A model generated the notes under the pieces. The model was not told the origin of the DNA. It was given only the letters and a program-made list of their open reading frames with translations, and ran no database searches. Source: Sweltsa coloradensis (taxonomy: Eukaryota > Arthropoda > Insecta > Plecoptera > Chloroperlidae). From it: a DNA stretch of 64,000 nucleotides. The translations under genes were made by a program, and so were the position numbers. The stretch lies in the NCBI GenBank assembly GCA_024449915.1, contig JAMZAV010003101.1:1-64000 (forward strand), written 5' to 3'. Positions 21,263 to 32,496 of the stretch are shown in pieces (position 1 is the first letter of the stretch; each line of letters starts with the position of its first letter).

Positions 21263-21500
21263 CAAGAACTATAACGACGACTCTTAAACGACGACGCCGC
21301 ATAGGTTATTTGGCGCCACCAGTGTTGATAATGTTAATTAGTTATTCGAGTTTATTAAGTATTAATAATTATTCAGTTTTAATAATAAATAACAGAAACC
21401 AAAATTATTATAGAGATGACAACCGAAAAGATATTTACGTAGAATGAATTACGAAGTAAGTTTGTTGTTAATTAAATTTGGTTTAACATATTACTTCGGA
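21262..21500 (-). repeat. LINE-I 3' end fragment, diverged
   Basis: ACGACGACGCCGCATAGG, GTTAATTAGTTATTCGAG and AGATGACAACC-like blocks show it is a worn copy, most like 3806-4095. Confidence 0.55.
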
Positions 21501-22288
21501 TTAGAAATTGAGTGTGTTTGTCGGCGCGAGTTCATTGGATGAGCGAAGCGAAGACTTCAATTTCACTGACCCACAAAAAATTTAGCTCGGGTGTTTTTTT
21601 TGTTTGTTTGTTTGTTTTGTTTGTTTTTTTTTGTGTTTTTGTCTGTTTGTTAACTCTCTACCAGGCAAACGGCATATCCGATCTTGATGAAAATTTGACA
21701 GGACCTTTGAAATTTCTGAACTTAGAGATGTATTGTTCTTGGGTGCAATCGAAGAAATATTTCTCATGAATATCGTACTTTAACGATTTTTTTCGATTTT
21801 TAGTGCGTTATTTTCGTGACATTTGGGCCAATTCTGACCAAACGGGTGGGGCTACAACGTTCATATTATACATGGACATTAAGGTTATGGTGATGTAGTA
21901 CCTTTTGAAAGAAAAAGTTGAAAAAATTAGCAAAAATCCATAGAAATAAAGCTTTTAATATAAGATTTTTGATTTTTTTGCGATATTTTCGTGCCATTTG
22001 GGCCAATTCTGATCAAACGGGTGGGGCTAACAACGTTCATATTTTACATGTACATTAAGGTTATAAATTTTTTAAGTTTCCATAGAAATAAAGTTTTAAT
22101 TAAGTTTTTTACGGTAAATAATACCAATTGACAGGTAACAATAGAAACTTGACAACAATCACCTACAATGCGTAGGCAGCAAAACAAAGCACTTGCAAAA
22201 GTAAAGATATCCCACGCAAACTAAAATTTTTAAAAAGCTCATCCATCAACGCGGCGGGACTTTAGCGTTTTCCTAGTCATATGATTGG
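21501..22288. other. Unassigned stretch with a duplicated segment
   Basis: It includes a TTTG-rich microsatellite at 21596-21645. There are also two copies of a segment with GGGCCAATTCTGA, AAACGGGTGGGGCTA and ACGTTCATATT at 21780-21920 and 21960-22095. A plus frame at 21512-21769 mostly translates the microsatellite. Confidence 0.5.
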
Positions 22289-22578
22289 GATGTTTTGGTT
22301 TATTTGCATCAAGGGTGCGTCAACTGTTATTTTAAAATGCGCCACTCTAGCCTAGGGGATGTGGAGAGGGAAGATCCCAAGCTGGTCAGAACCAGCCACG
22401 GAGAGCCACGTCGTGATCGCAATCATCTTCGGCATTGTTCATTCGTCATATTATATCTCCTATGCGCATATTTTATTAGTCCGTCCGTCTGTGTTGGCGC
22501 CAAGACTCCCAATGAAAACCGAACATGACCTCAGAATGACTCGCGGTTCTTTGTTCACGATTTCACCAACAAACCAAC
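22289..22578 (-). repeat. SINE-A variant with a different head
   Basis: The structure is the same as at 4105-4401: SINE-A tail half joined to GTCCGTCCGTCTGTGTTGGC and GAACATGACCTCAGAATGAC. It is almost identical to that copy through the foreign half. Confidence 0.75.
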
Positions 22579-22589
22579 GCTGTTAGACC

Positions 22590-22735
22590 AACATACGACG
22601 ACGTGAGAATCTAGGGCACTTCAACCAGTTAGGTCATGTTACGCCACCTGTAATTTTTAAAGTTAATGAAATGAGTTTCTGTTGTGTTTAATGATTATAT
22701 TGTTTTCTATATAAAAGAAAAATAAACCATAGCAA
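22590..22735 (-). repeat. LINE-I 3' end fragment
   Basis: ACGACGACGTGAGAATCTAG, the core and AAGTTAATGAAATGAGTTTC. It lies about 12 bp after the SINE-A variant. Confidence 0.75.
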
Positions 22736-22823
22736 CCGCCTGGAATAGTAGTTCAATCGATTTCCTTGTGAAGGTGAAATAGAGTTTTTATACATGTTTA
22801 CACTTTAAATTGTAACTTTTTTT

Positions 22824-22856
22824 TTGGATTAAGGACGCGTCAACCGTTAGGTCATT
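22824..22856 (-). repeat. SINE-A tail fragment
   Basis: Only GGATTAAGGACGCGTCAACC and the rest of the core are present, an extreme 5' truncation. Confidence 0.6.
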
Positions 22857-23478
22857 GTTATATTAACTGTTCCTAAAGCGTTGCTGAAGCTGTGGTATTG
22901 TAAGTGAGTATAAACCTTCTCAAATTATTTAGATTTGTAAGTTTTCAGATTTTGTATCTGATTTTTGGGTGTAAACAGTTGACAGTCCAACTCAAGATTC
23001 AACTTCTTTGGTCGAAGAGAGAACCACCTGTCATTTTATTCATGTATCAAAGTGGCGCGACTGCAATGAAGTTAGATTTAAGCAAATACATTCAAGTGAA
23101 ATTGATAAAGAAAATATGGCCAGCGGTGGAAACCTTGCACGAAGGATGGCGGCTAGTTCGGTGTTGGTTTTGAGTCAGCTATTTGTAAGGGGATTCATCT
23201 AGACTGAAAATCTTAATTTAACTATTGTAGAGTGGTACTAATGCTGATGTTGTTGATTCAATGCACGTATATCTCGGGTTTCCTATAGAGAGACTTATGG
23301 CTGTTGAGAAGTGTGACCTACCAGCTTCATTGTTTGTTTTCATGGATGTTTGGCTAGAGAATTCTCATTGAGAAGCACTAGAGCCTTGAATAGGTCCAAG
23401 TTTGCGAGGCGTAAATATACTAGAATGAAATTGAAATATCTTTGGGGTGCGTTATCTCTGCTGTTAATTGCTTTATCT

Positions 23479-23505
23479 GGCGACATCCATCTCAACCCTG
23501 GACCC
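23479..23505 (+). other. 2A-like translational recoding motif
   Basis: Codons for GDIHLNPGP follow a hydrophobic run that could act as a signal sequence. The invariant C-terminal NPGP is intact. The usual DxExNPGP has histidine in place of glutamate, as in many LINE-encoded versions. Confidence 0.7.
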
Positions 23506-23633
23506 GCAACTTTGCAAATGAATGAGCTGTCATAAGAATACATGGAAGCACGTAGTATTTCAGGAGTTGACAGTTTGATGAACTTCAATATCTACTATGC
23601 AGACAATACTGACGTGGATATCGTGTGTGTTAC

Positions 23634-23911
23634 GAGACATGGCTGACTGAAACATATTTGAGAGTGAGGTCCTAGATCATTCGCAGTTTGTCGTTCATCG
23701 TAGAGACAGGCGGAGTCCTCCTAACCCAAGACATGATGTTGGTGGCGGAGTTCTTACAGCTGTGTCGACACGGAGACATGGCTGACTGAAACATATTTGA
23801 GAGTGAGGTCCTAGATCATTCGCAGTTTGTCGTTCATCGTAGAGACAGGCGGAGTCCTCCTAACCCAAGACATGATGTTGGTGGCGGAGTTCTTACAGCT
23901 GTGTCGACGAA
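23634..23911 (+). repeat. Perfect-looking 139-bp tandem duplication
   Basis: Copies 23634-23772 and 23773-23911 read the same from GAGACATGGCTGACTG to ACAGCTGTGTCGAC. The unit lies in the endonuclease region; 139 is not a multiple of three, so it shifts the frame. Confidence 0.9.
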
Positions 23912-24187
23912 ATTTCATCGCGACGGTCGTGAGGACCTCGAGTCACCGGACCAACTGAATTGTGTGGGTTGGATTGCTTAACCTCAGCGCTCTCTAATAT
24001 CCTAGTTGGCTGTGTCTTCATTCCTCATCCCTTGCCTGAAAATATTGAAATTTACATCAGTGTCTCTCAGATATTTGCACCCAAACTTCGACCCAATGAC
24101 AGTGTTATCTTGTGCGCGATTGTAATAAGCCTGAGATAAGTTGGTGAACATGGCGACAGGGGAAAAAGTGTTTGCTACAGTTGACGC

Positions 24188-25313
24188 AGTTTTTTTTTTT
24201 TTTTTTTATATACAAATTTATTTATTGTCATAGACACTAGAACATACATGACTCATACAACATTGCAAAATGTGTACAAATAAATAATTATTGTTACATA
24301 GGCACTACAGAAAAAAATCTATCAAGACTAAATCAAAAAACCCACAAAGCCTGAAAAAGGCTTAACTGTGGGGTAAAGACATTTAATAATTATTTAAGAT
24401 GGTGACAATACAGAGAACGGAACATATAACCAAAATAAACATGAAAACATGTATGTATAAATACTATGGTTGCATGACATATTCAGTTAATTTGTGAAAT
24501 CCAAAAAATTACAGAAAAAGAACAAAGAGCTTAGAAAAATAAATAAATAAATCGGAAAACATTGTCAAAATGTGTCAGAAAGAAGATAAGATTTGAGTTC
24601 AGTTTTAATTTTTGAAATGTCAGACAAGGTTTTCAGTGAGGAGGGCATCAAGTTGAACGTAGTAGGAACCGAGTAAGAAAGTGAACGTTGGCCATATTGT
24701 TGTTAAAACTGGGAATTTTGAATGCCCCCGCCACTTGTAGCCTTGTATCCTGGCATGAGTCTAACAGAATCTTGAAATCTGATTTGAAAGAGAAGTGTAA
24801 TATAAATCTATATATAAACAATGAAGATATTGGCAGCACATTACAAAAAGAAAAAAATTTGTTTACGGGAGAGTTCAGAATCGGTTTTAAAGTCACACAT
24901 TACCATTTTTAAACATTTTTATTTGTAAATCTTCAACCCTTTGAATGTGACACCGCGAAGCATTGCCCCAAGCTAAAATTCCATACAAAATCAAAGATTC
25001 GGCTATGGATTGATACACGGTTCTAAATAAGGAAAAAGGTAATACATGTTTTAGAATATAAAGCCGAGAGGAGCAAGAACGTAGTCTGTTACATAATTTA
25101 TCAATATGATATTTCCACGAAAAGTGCCTATCTACAGTTAATCCCAGGTACTCATAAGTATTTACACATTCAATTTTCCCACTACATTCACAATCGGTCA
25201 ATTCAGCCATAGTATGAATGCAGTTGAAATCGTGATAAATAATATTAATTGGAAAATCTTTTTCGTGGTTGTGGGGTGTGCATATATGTACAATTTTGGT
25301 TTTAGAATTTCAT
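24188..25313 (-). pseudogene. 5'-truncated LINE inserted antisense
   Basis: The plus strand starts with a run of about 18 T, the element's poly(A) tail. On the minus strand the frame from 25308 begins NSKTKIVHI, the RT region just past the catalytic domain. It continues through KIECVNTYEYLGLTVDRHFS and YQSIAESLILYGILAWGNAS to a break near 24893. After that break NSPVNKFF and NNNMANVHF are readable at 24648-24896. Everything upstream of the late RT is absent, a typical 5' truncation. It lies inside the 2A-like LINE; no clear target-site duplication was found. Confidence 0.8.
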
Positions 25314-25935
25314 CTCAGTCACTTACGTAGCATTATTTATTGAAATGGTAGCTGATCTAAACTTATCTCTAAAACTTACAACTCCATCACGAAATGCTCA
25401 TTGTCTTGATCTCATATTTACAGATAACCCAGATATAGATTTTCAAATATAAAGTATAGAAAATCCACCAGTCGCATCTGATCTCTTAGCATTTCGATGT
25501 TTATTAAAACTACCAAAATTATAATTGAAATTCAAACCGAGACCAAACTCGTTACATAATTAATTATTGGCGTAATTCAAACCTTAATGACTTAAAGAAT
25601 GAACTTGAACTTAAGCACTGAGAACGAATGAACGACTACAAGGAAGTTGATGCAAACTGTGAAACTTTCTTTGAGTTACTAACTGAGGCTATTGAAGTAA
25701 CACTACCCAAGATACATAGTAAAAAACATAAATATCCATCATGGTTCGATACAGATGCAATTAATGCACTGCGTGATAAGAACCGGGAATATGTAAGATG
25801 GAAAAAATCTTGCTTGGGGTGTCATGAACTAGCATATCAGTCGTGAAGGAGGTTTTTTCATCAGCTTAAACACATCAAATACAAAGAGTATTTACAAAAA
25901 AAAATAGACTCTAAAGTGGCAGAATGTCCCCAACA
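25314..25935 (+). pseudogene. LINE with 2A-like N-terminus, right part
   Basis: After the antisense insert the plus strand continues with LTTPSRNAHCLDLIFTDNPD (end of the endonuclease) and, in 25628-25846, an open run with TLPKIHSKKHKYPSWFDTDA, the linker before the RT. This region is conserved in CR1 and jockey-type LINEs. The RT itself is missing; a LINE-I tail follows. Roughly 60 codons around the GDFN part of the endonuclease are absent between the two halves. Confidence 0.75.
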
Positions 25936-25937
25936 GG

Positions 25938-26005
25938 ATATCGACGACGTGAGAAACTGGGCGCTCTAACCGGTTAGGTCATATAAATTGATGAGATGAG
26001 TTAAT
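25938..26005 (-). repeat. LINE-I 3' end fragment
   Basis: CGACGACGTGAGAAACTGGG and the start of the core, then ATTGATGAGATGAGTTAAT. Extreme 5' truncation. Confidence 0.65.
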
Positions 26006-26029
26006 TTGACCACAGTACCCTGCCACCAG

Positions 26030-26365
26030 TTATTCCACTCAACCCTCAACATTCATTTGCAGACGTTGTTAATAACTTAAATCGCCCCCAGCTGCTCGCC
26101 GCCTGGCCCAACCCAGACCTGAACCAACAGCCTCAAATACACTCGAAGCCTCAGTTTCTACCATAATAGACGGGTTAGTTGACGCCCTCACAGCTTTGTC
26201 AACTGATCCGATTATCATCTCAATAGCCTCACTCATCACAATGTTCATATTTACAAGACGCAATGGCCATAGAGGCCTTGATGACCTATCAATGAACTGG
26301 GTTCCCGAACCAGAACCCGTCTCTCGTCAAGTCATTCGTGCTCCTTGCTGCGAAACTAGCTAAGC
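26030..26365 (+). pseudogene. Jockey ORF1 C-terminus remnant
   Basis: The plus strand reads HSFADVVNNLN and then ALTALSTDPIIISIASL, parallel to the ORF1 end at 30.2 kb (SLTSLSTDPIIATLVVF). The zinc knuckles are absent. It is a second copy of the family at 28.0-31.3 kb, strongly truncated. Confidence 0.6.
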
Positions 26366-26530
26366 CCCCCTCTTCCAATTCTGCCAAATAATGGCGTAAA
26401 AGCGTGATCTCCTCTGGAATTATGTTCTTAAGGGTAAATATACCCGGTACTGTAAAATAAGCAAAAGTAAATGTTACTTATTGCACTCAAACCAAAACTA
26501 AAACTTAAAACATGGTAAGAGAAAGCAAGC

Positions 26531-26725
26531 GATGTCGCCGCGAGCAACTAGGGCGCTTCACCCAGGTAGGTCATATTGCGCCGCATGTGATGTTAGTTTG
26601 TTTATTAGTTAATTAAAAAAGAATTAGTTGTTAGTGTGTTTGTGTTTAAACATTGTTTTTACATTTATTAAATAATAACATTATAAATATTATAATTTAA
26701 TACTTATATCGAATAAGGTTCTTAT
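26531..26725 (-). repeat. LINE-I 3' end fragment
   Basis: GCGAGCAACTAGGGCGCTTC, the core, GCCGCATGTGATG and the AT-rich tract. Confidence 0.65.
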
Positions 26726-26732
26726 GCGCCTG

Positions 26733-26812
26733 GGAAGAAAGTCCCATGCTGGTCAGAATCAGCCACGGGCAGGGATGGGAGGTTCTCACGTCGCGGTCGT
26801 CATCTCATCTTT
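26733..26812 (-). repeat. SINE-A internal fragment
   Basis: CCCATGCTGGTCAGAATCAG, CCACGGGCAGGG and CTCACGTCGCGGTCGTCAT; both ends are missing. Confidence 0.65.
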
Positions 26813-26824
26813 GTTAAAGAACAT

Positions 26825-27765
26825 AGATTGTGTTTTCATGGTCACAATGTTTATTATGTTGGTATATTTATTCTTCATATAGATGATATATCTACAATAA
26901 TGGGAGGAATAAATTATATCTTATATGCTGATGACTTGGTCTTTTATTTAGAAGGTGTGGATGTCGAAGAGATCGTAAGACGTCTTCAAGAAGTTCTAAA
27001 GAGGATGGATGATTGGTTTAAAACTCAGGAACTTGATATAAATTATAGCAAAACAAATTAGATGATTTTTCATGAGGCTAATGATAGAAGCATGAATGAT
27101 ATTCATTTGACGTTAAATTGTAATGGTAAGTTAATTTCTAGAGTGTATGAATTTAAATATCTTGGAGTTTTCTTAGATTGTAATTTAAATTTTAAGAAAC
27201 ATTATGACTATGTTTGTAATGAAGTATCATCAGCAATTGGAATTATAAGTAGAATGAAGAGGTTTGTAACAGAGAGAATGTTGAGGTTACTTGTAGATTC
27301 TTATATTCACTCTGTTATTGATTATTGCTTAGTGGTTTGGGCAGTAAGACCTTCCACTGAGTATGTTATACTCCAAAAGAGAATTGACAATCTGTTTCAT
27401 TTATTTCCCTTGAGCCAATATTTGCAGTCTGATTGTTTCACTATTGAGGAAAGGATGAAGTATAGCGTGCTGGTAAATACATGCAAAGTATTGAAATATA
27501 TGTTTGTAGGTATTCTACTCAATATTTTATAAAATTGTTGATCGTGATAGAAATTCTACTTTAAAAACTCATTGGAAGTTCCTAGATTAAATTCTGAAGC
27601 ATTTAGAAATTCATTTATGTACAGAGGCATATCCTATTGGAATTCAATTTCTCATGATAATAGAAGCCACTGTTTACTGATCTAGGAATTGTACAATTTA
27701 AAAGTAAAATTGAAGCAATGATAATGAATCATAGAGCAAAAAATTGATTTTTACTCTTTATATTG
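26825..27765 (+). pseudogene. LINE reverse transcriptase end and C-terminus
   Basis: The frame at 26828-27061 has GGINYILYADDLVFYLEGV, with the catalytic YADD, then LDINYSKTN and a TAG. The same reading frame continues at 27062-27532 with RVYEFKYLGVFLDCNLNFKK and SYIHSVIDYCLVVWAVRP, the conserved region after the RT. A frameshift near 27535 precedes a broken end. Only one stop interrupts about 230 codons, so this is among the younger LINE remnants here. Everything upstream of the late RT is missing. The clade was not settled. Confidence 0.8.
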
Positions 27766-28190
27766 TGTAGGTTATTGTCTCTGTGTTTGTGTAATGTTAA
27801 TTTATCTTCATAAGTTCTTATTAAAGATTTTGCTTTTCTCTTTGGTTGTTCATTATTGCTTTGATTATGATATAATCAATGTATTTTTAACTATATTTTT
27901 CTGCCTAGATTGTCTGGTTTCCGCCCACTGATGGAGCTTGCAACTTGAGTTACGTGTCCTGTATCATTGCTGATCTGATATAATTATATATTAGAATCAA
28001 GATTTTTGGGACTAAACTCTTATCAAGATTTGAACACAAAAATTAAGATTGACAAAGAAAAAAGATTCGCGTTCGGTGGTTTCTTCCGTGAAAGTTTGTT
28101 GATTATACTCCCTGATATGCTGTTCCTGAGTGTCGAGTCAGTGTTCGGACCGAGAGGTCGTGTATTCAAAGTGCTCTGTGTACACCGTCT
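27766..28190. other. AT-rich stretch, possible LINE 3' and 5' UTRs
   Basis: No frame of interest. The right side probably belongs to the 5' UTR of the jockey element that follows. Confidence 0.35.
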
Positions 28191-28192
28191 AT

Positions 28193-28395
28193 AGATTGTG
28201 TTGCACAGATGAGTGAACCACACAGAAAAGTGCTTCGTTACTACGAGTGTTATTATTCTTACCTGTACATTCATTCATTTGATTAATTAAGATTGTGTGT
28301 TGCACACATGAGTGAACCACACAGAAACAGAATAGTGCTTCGATACTGTGAATGTTATTATTCTTACCTGTACATACATACATTCATTCATTTAA
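28193..28395 (+). repeat. Tandem duplication in jockey 5' UTR
   Basis: AGTGAACCACACAGAAA and GTTATTATTCTTACCTGTAC occur twice, about 100 bp apart, with small differences. Repeated 5' UTR or promoter units are common in jockey-group LINEs. Confidence 0.7.
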
Positions 28396-28553
28396 TTATT
28401 TTCATTTAATTTTCACACGCTTAGTGTAAAGGACTGCATCATACAGCCACGCTACAGCGTTGCGACAGAGTCCCATTGTGATCCAATACAACTATTGCAT
28501 AGTGCATATTATTAGTACTAAATTTACTTAGTCTCACCCACCATAATGTAGGA

Positions 28554-30294
28554 TTGTCAATTGACCTTGACCTTATCATCGAAGTTACTTTCGATATCAA
28601 ACAAGTGCATTGCGCCTCATCATGCTCAACGCATACTCCCAAACCTGAACTCGAAAACGTACCCGACAACAATATCAGTGTCGTCACCGCCGAGATGCAA
28701 AGGCCTACTAACCATTCAAAAAACATAAAACCAACTCTAGGGGTACAGGGTGTATTACCAACCCCTTACACACCGATTATGTCAAATCAGATAGATGTAG
28801 ACAATGCTCCTAGTACATCCAGGGAAAATACGATTTCATACCCATCAGAACCAAATAACCACCGATCAGTACCACTCCCTCCAGACCAGTGGACCACACT
28901 CCCACAGAAGGGTAAACGCTAAACGGACAACTACGCGCTTCAGTACAACAGAAGAAGTTGATACGCTAGCAAAACGCTTCAAATTAAAGCAACAGGGCTC
29001 TACCACCTCTACAATATCTGCAGATGCGAGCCTCAGGACCGCAGCAAACCCGCTTACTCTTTCCAATAGATTTGCGCCTCTTCTTCCAGCCAACAATGTT
29101 GGAAAACGTACCGAATACCACACTGATGAACGTGACGATTCAAACCCTGAACTCATGGACGATGGCGAAGGAGCGGGTGGTCCCATTGACCAACGCTCGA
29201 TTTCGTCGTCAGTTGGTCTCGAATCACCCACGCAAATGTTCTGCCACACCTGGCACCACGAAATCCACTCCCCCCCAACGCACACCTGCATCAACCTCCA
29301 CCAGATCACCTCCCATTACTGTCTATGGTTTTCCTACCTACAACCACCTACTCACACTCCTCAGAAGCGCCACAACAGGCAATTTTAAAATATCATCCTC
29401 CACCGACACCTTTAAGGTAAGAGCTGACTCTCGAGCCACTTACGATCAAATAGTCAGACACTTCCTCAAAGAGGAGATCATGTTTCACACCTTCCCCACC
29501 GACGAACTTCGACAAAAGAAGACTGTCCTCCGTGGCCTCTCGGCAACGGTCCCAGCTGAAGAAATCTACGCCAACCTCAAGAACCAGGGAGTCAATGTCC
29601 AAACCACAGGGAGTCATCCGGTTCCCAGCGACCGATGCCTCTGTTTGTTGTTTCCACACCCCTTGCCGAACAAGATCACCCTATACACCTCATCGAAAAG
29701 GTATGTTACCATAAGGTAACGATAGAGCGTTACCGTGGCCCCAAGGGACCACGGCAGTGCTTTAATTGTCAACAGTTTGGCCACTCTTCCGTCTTTTGTA
29801 ATCTAACGCCAGTCTGCTTCAAATGCGCCCGTTCTCATCCATCGAAGGAATGTACAAAATCACCAGATGTTCCAGCCACATGCATTAACTGCGATCAGAA
29901 CCATCCCGCATCATATAGACGATGCCCATCATATCTCAAAGCACTGGATGCACAACCCTCTCGTGCAATCTCGCAAGACCGTAGAAACAACAAAAAATCT
30001 CAAATTCCGAGCCAGCAGACCCAAACTTTCGCTCAAGTCTCACCGCATGACTCGTACGCGAATATACTTAATAATCGACCAGTACTTCAACCGATACTCC
30101 AACCTCCGCAGGCCCATCCTCCGACGCCGAGGAACACAACTTTGCATAGCCCTAACGAGCCATCTACCTCATCTCAAGTATGGTCCATAATATCAACCTT
30201 TGCTGCTAGCCTTACGTCCTTATCCACAGATCCAATTATAGCCACACTGGTAGTTTTTCTCCAAGCCATGTGTTCTGTCAATATCCGCCCATAA
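28554..30294 (+). pseudogene. Jockey-type LINE ORF1 (zinc knuckles), frameshifted
   Basis: The protein is spread over three frames: 28554-28922, then 28922-29290, then 29290-29600, then 29635-30294. The last part is well kept. It has a C2HC-type pre-knuckle segment, then CFNCQQFGHSSVFC and CFKCARSHPSKEC, two C-x2-C-x4-H-x4-C knuckles, and a third C-x2-C pair (CINCDQNHPASYRRC). It ends with a proline/glutamine-rich stretch and a hydrophobic C-terminus. This matches gag-like ORF1 proteins of arthropod jockey LINEs, which bind element RNA. At least three frameshifts make it non-functional as read. Confidence 0.85.
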
Positions 30295-30321
30295 ACCATT
30301 ACGAACACTCGTCTGGAACGC

Positions 30322-30331
30322 AAACAGTGGA
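30322..30331. repeat. Target-site duplication, left copy
   Basis: AAACAGTGGA directly precedes the SINE-A and is repeated at 30721-30730 directly after it. Confidence 0.85.
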
Positions 30332-30720
30332 TTTTTGGTTTATTTGGATTAAGGACGCGTCAACCGTTAGGTAATAATGCACCACTCTAGCCTAAGGGGG
30401 GGGGGGAGGGGCCCATGCTGGTCAGAACCAGCCACGGGTAAGGGGAGGAAGGGGAGGAAGGGGGGTTTCTCACGTCGCGGTCGTCATCGTCTTAGTCATC
30501 GTTCGTTGTGACATTGTCATTGTCGCCGGGGGGTCGTCAAGGGAAGGGACATGGTCCCCGACGACGATTGCTAGAGCTCGCCTCTGGTTTCGGGGAGACA
30601 TATATATTCTCCCCTCTTACTATAGCTGATGTTTGCGAGGTGGACTTTTTCTCTGAATCGCCTTGTACGATTAGCAGTGCCATGCTTTGGGCCAATTCTA
30701 CCCCGCGCCCAGACGGGGTA
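30332..30720 (-). repeat. SINE-A, full length with target-site duplication
   Basis: This is the best-bounded copy: 389 bp between two exact 10-bp copies of AAACAGTGGA. In sense direction it starts ACCCCGTCTGG and ends with CCTTAATCCAAATAAACC and a short A-rich tail. The tail and the duplication are the marks of target-primed reverse transcription. It lies between ORF1 and the ORF2 remnant of the jockey element. Confidence 0.9.
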
Positions 30721-30730
30721 AAACAGTGGA

Positions 30731-31288
30731 ATAAGAAACAAAACACCAGAACTACTTGTCTACAGTACTTCACCTAATCAAATTTACCATATTGAATGAA
30801 ACGCACCTCCTTCCATCACACCGCTGGCATGTCCCAGGGGGCACTGCAATTATCATATACCATCTACCTCTTGATACCCACAAGACTTCTTGCACCGCTC
30901 ACTGCGATTGCAGCAACCTCCATCTCAACTGCCTCTGCTACAGGTGTCCTCCGTGTCGTTGCTGCCTACTCCCCGCCAAGGAAAACTTTCGATTACCAGC
31001 CCAAGACCAAAACATTACATTTTCTAACAATATACGAACAGTCATTGTACATGGCATTGTACTTTCATCAGAAAAAGAATGTCTGTCAACTCTACATTCT
31101 TAATGACCCACAACCCACTCTGTCAACATGGCAAAACGCGTTTTTTCTCCCCTGGTTATACAATCATACTACATTTGAGGGTTTCAGACCTGGTATTGTA
31201 TATTTAAGCAAGAACATATGTTCGTTCATTGCATAATTCTAAGTCTAAGTCTAAGGATGGACGTTAAATAAATAATAAATAAATAAAA
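30731..31288 (+). pseudogene. Jockey ORF2 endonuclease fragment and 3' end
   Basis: Starting near 30790, LNETHLLPSHRWHVPGG and, one frame over, ATGVLRVVAAYSPPRKTFD are parts of the endonuclease (the N-terminal catalytic glutamate in ETH, and the YSPP motif). After about 31030 the reading no longer fits endonuclease or RT. The segment ends in TAAATAAATAATAAATAAAT, which looks like a LINE 3' end. The RT domain is deleted. Confidence 0.7.
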
Positions 31289-32496
31289 GGAAACCACTAA
31301 GTAAGTGATGTTCTATGAAACATTTAATTGAAACGACTTGATACTCGCAATACATTTTTAATTAAGGTAATGATTAATTTGGTTCAAAAGTCATTATAGG
31401 CCTTTCCATTGAAGACGACCGAATAGTTGTCGAAATATTGTTTCACATAGTTTTCTTATTTACAAGTGCAGTGTACAGTCCAAATAAATCAAAACATTAT
31501 AAACCTTCAGGCTTTACTGCTCTTAAAGTTTCATAATTATATTGACGTTTTTAATTGGTACATTTCTTGTTGGCAAGTTTAACTGCAAAAATAACATTGA
31601 ACTTGATGGTTGATATTTTTGGGGCATTGATTTGCAATATAGTAAAAATTCTTGTTATAATGAAGGAGGGCAGATGACATTTAATTATTTTTATCAAAAG
31701 GGGTTGTTAATATTAACAGAGAAAATTATGTTATATCTTTAGGTCACTTAAATCGCCTGCTATAGTAGAAAAACCAAAAATTCAAAATGGTTGAATTTTT
31801 TCAAGATAGCGGATTTTTTCCCATGACAATTATTTATTTCTATCAATAGGGGTTGCAAATAATAACAATGGAAAAATAATCAAGTCATTTGGTCACTTGG
31901 ATCACCTGTTAGAGCAAACAAAACTGCGAAATACAACATGGCGGAGTTTTTTCAAGATGGCGGATTTTCCCCAAGTGGGATTTTTTGGGAACTCGAGTTT
32001 TTTGTTCAGGGCACCCCCTGAACGTATTCCCGCAATAATATTTGAGAAACATTAAATGTCCGGGTCAAAGTCTAATTTGCCTGTACTATTACTTACGTTT
32101 AGGAAAGCGCACAACAAATCGTGTTTCGTAATAATAACGTAAACAATGTAGTTTTCACACGCGTTACTCAGCGAAACTATAATTTGTTACGTCCTCGGGC
32201 CATACCCTCCACTAAAAATCCTTACTGAAGATTTCCCCAAGGATTTCCTTACTTGAATATGGGAAAGCTCAGACCTAGTCCCTAGAATAGATCCTGGAGT
32301 TGTTATTAACTCACTATAAGAATATGTTGTAGAAGGAGCAATTAATTTGTTTAAGGGCAGACTTTATTTCACAAAAACAATCATCTAGGTGCCGCTGACA
32401 AGTACCGGTGTTCTAATAGGCCTTAAGTTGCGAGTATATATCAAGTAGAAATAGCTTTAATACATTTAAACTATCTATTATTATAAGCCTTGACCC
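31289..32496. other. Unassigned AT-rich stretch with one duplication
   Basis: No coding signal. Segments 31680-31825 and 31826-31975 are diverged tandem copies (GGGGTTG, GGTCACTT, TTTTTTCAAGAT blocks). The AAGATGGCGGATTTT block resembles the AACAAGATGGCCGCCG block of FB2. Confidence 0.5.

Larger units (their letters stand above)
22860..24185 (+). pseudogene. LINE with 2A-like N-terminus, left part
   Basis: The frame at 23350-23535 starts with basic residues, has a hydrophobic run (WGALSLLLIALS, residues 32-43) and the motif GDIHLNPGP at residues 44-52, then shifts out of frame. Endonuclease traces follow: ETWLTET near 23634 within a 139-bp tandem duplication, and SVSQIFAPKLRPNDSV near 24060. 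A 5' UTR probably occupies 22860-23350. The element is interrupted at about 24186 by an antisense LINE and resumes at about 25320. Clade is probably CR1/L2-like, since such motifs are known at the N-terminus of those LINE ORFs. The frame is broken many times. Confidence 0.72.

Noticed and set aside
28866..29309. 147-codon minus-strand frame
   Set aside because: It is the antisense shadow of the jockey ORF1.
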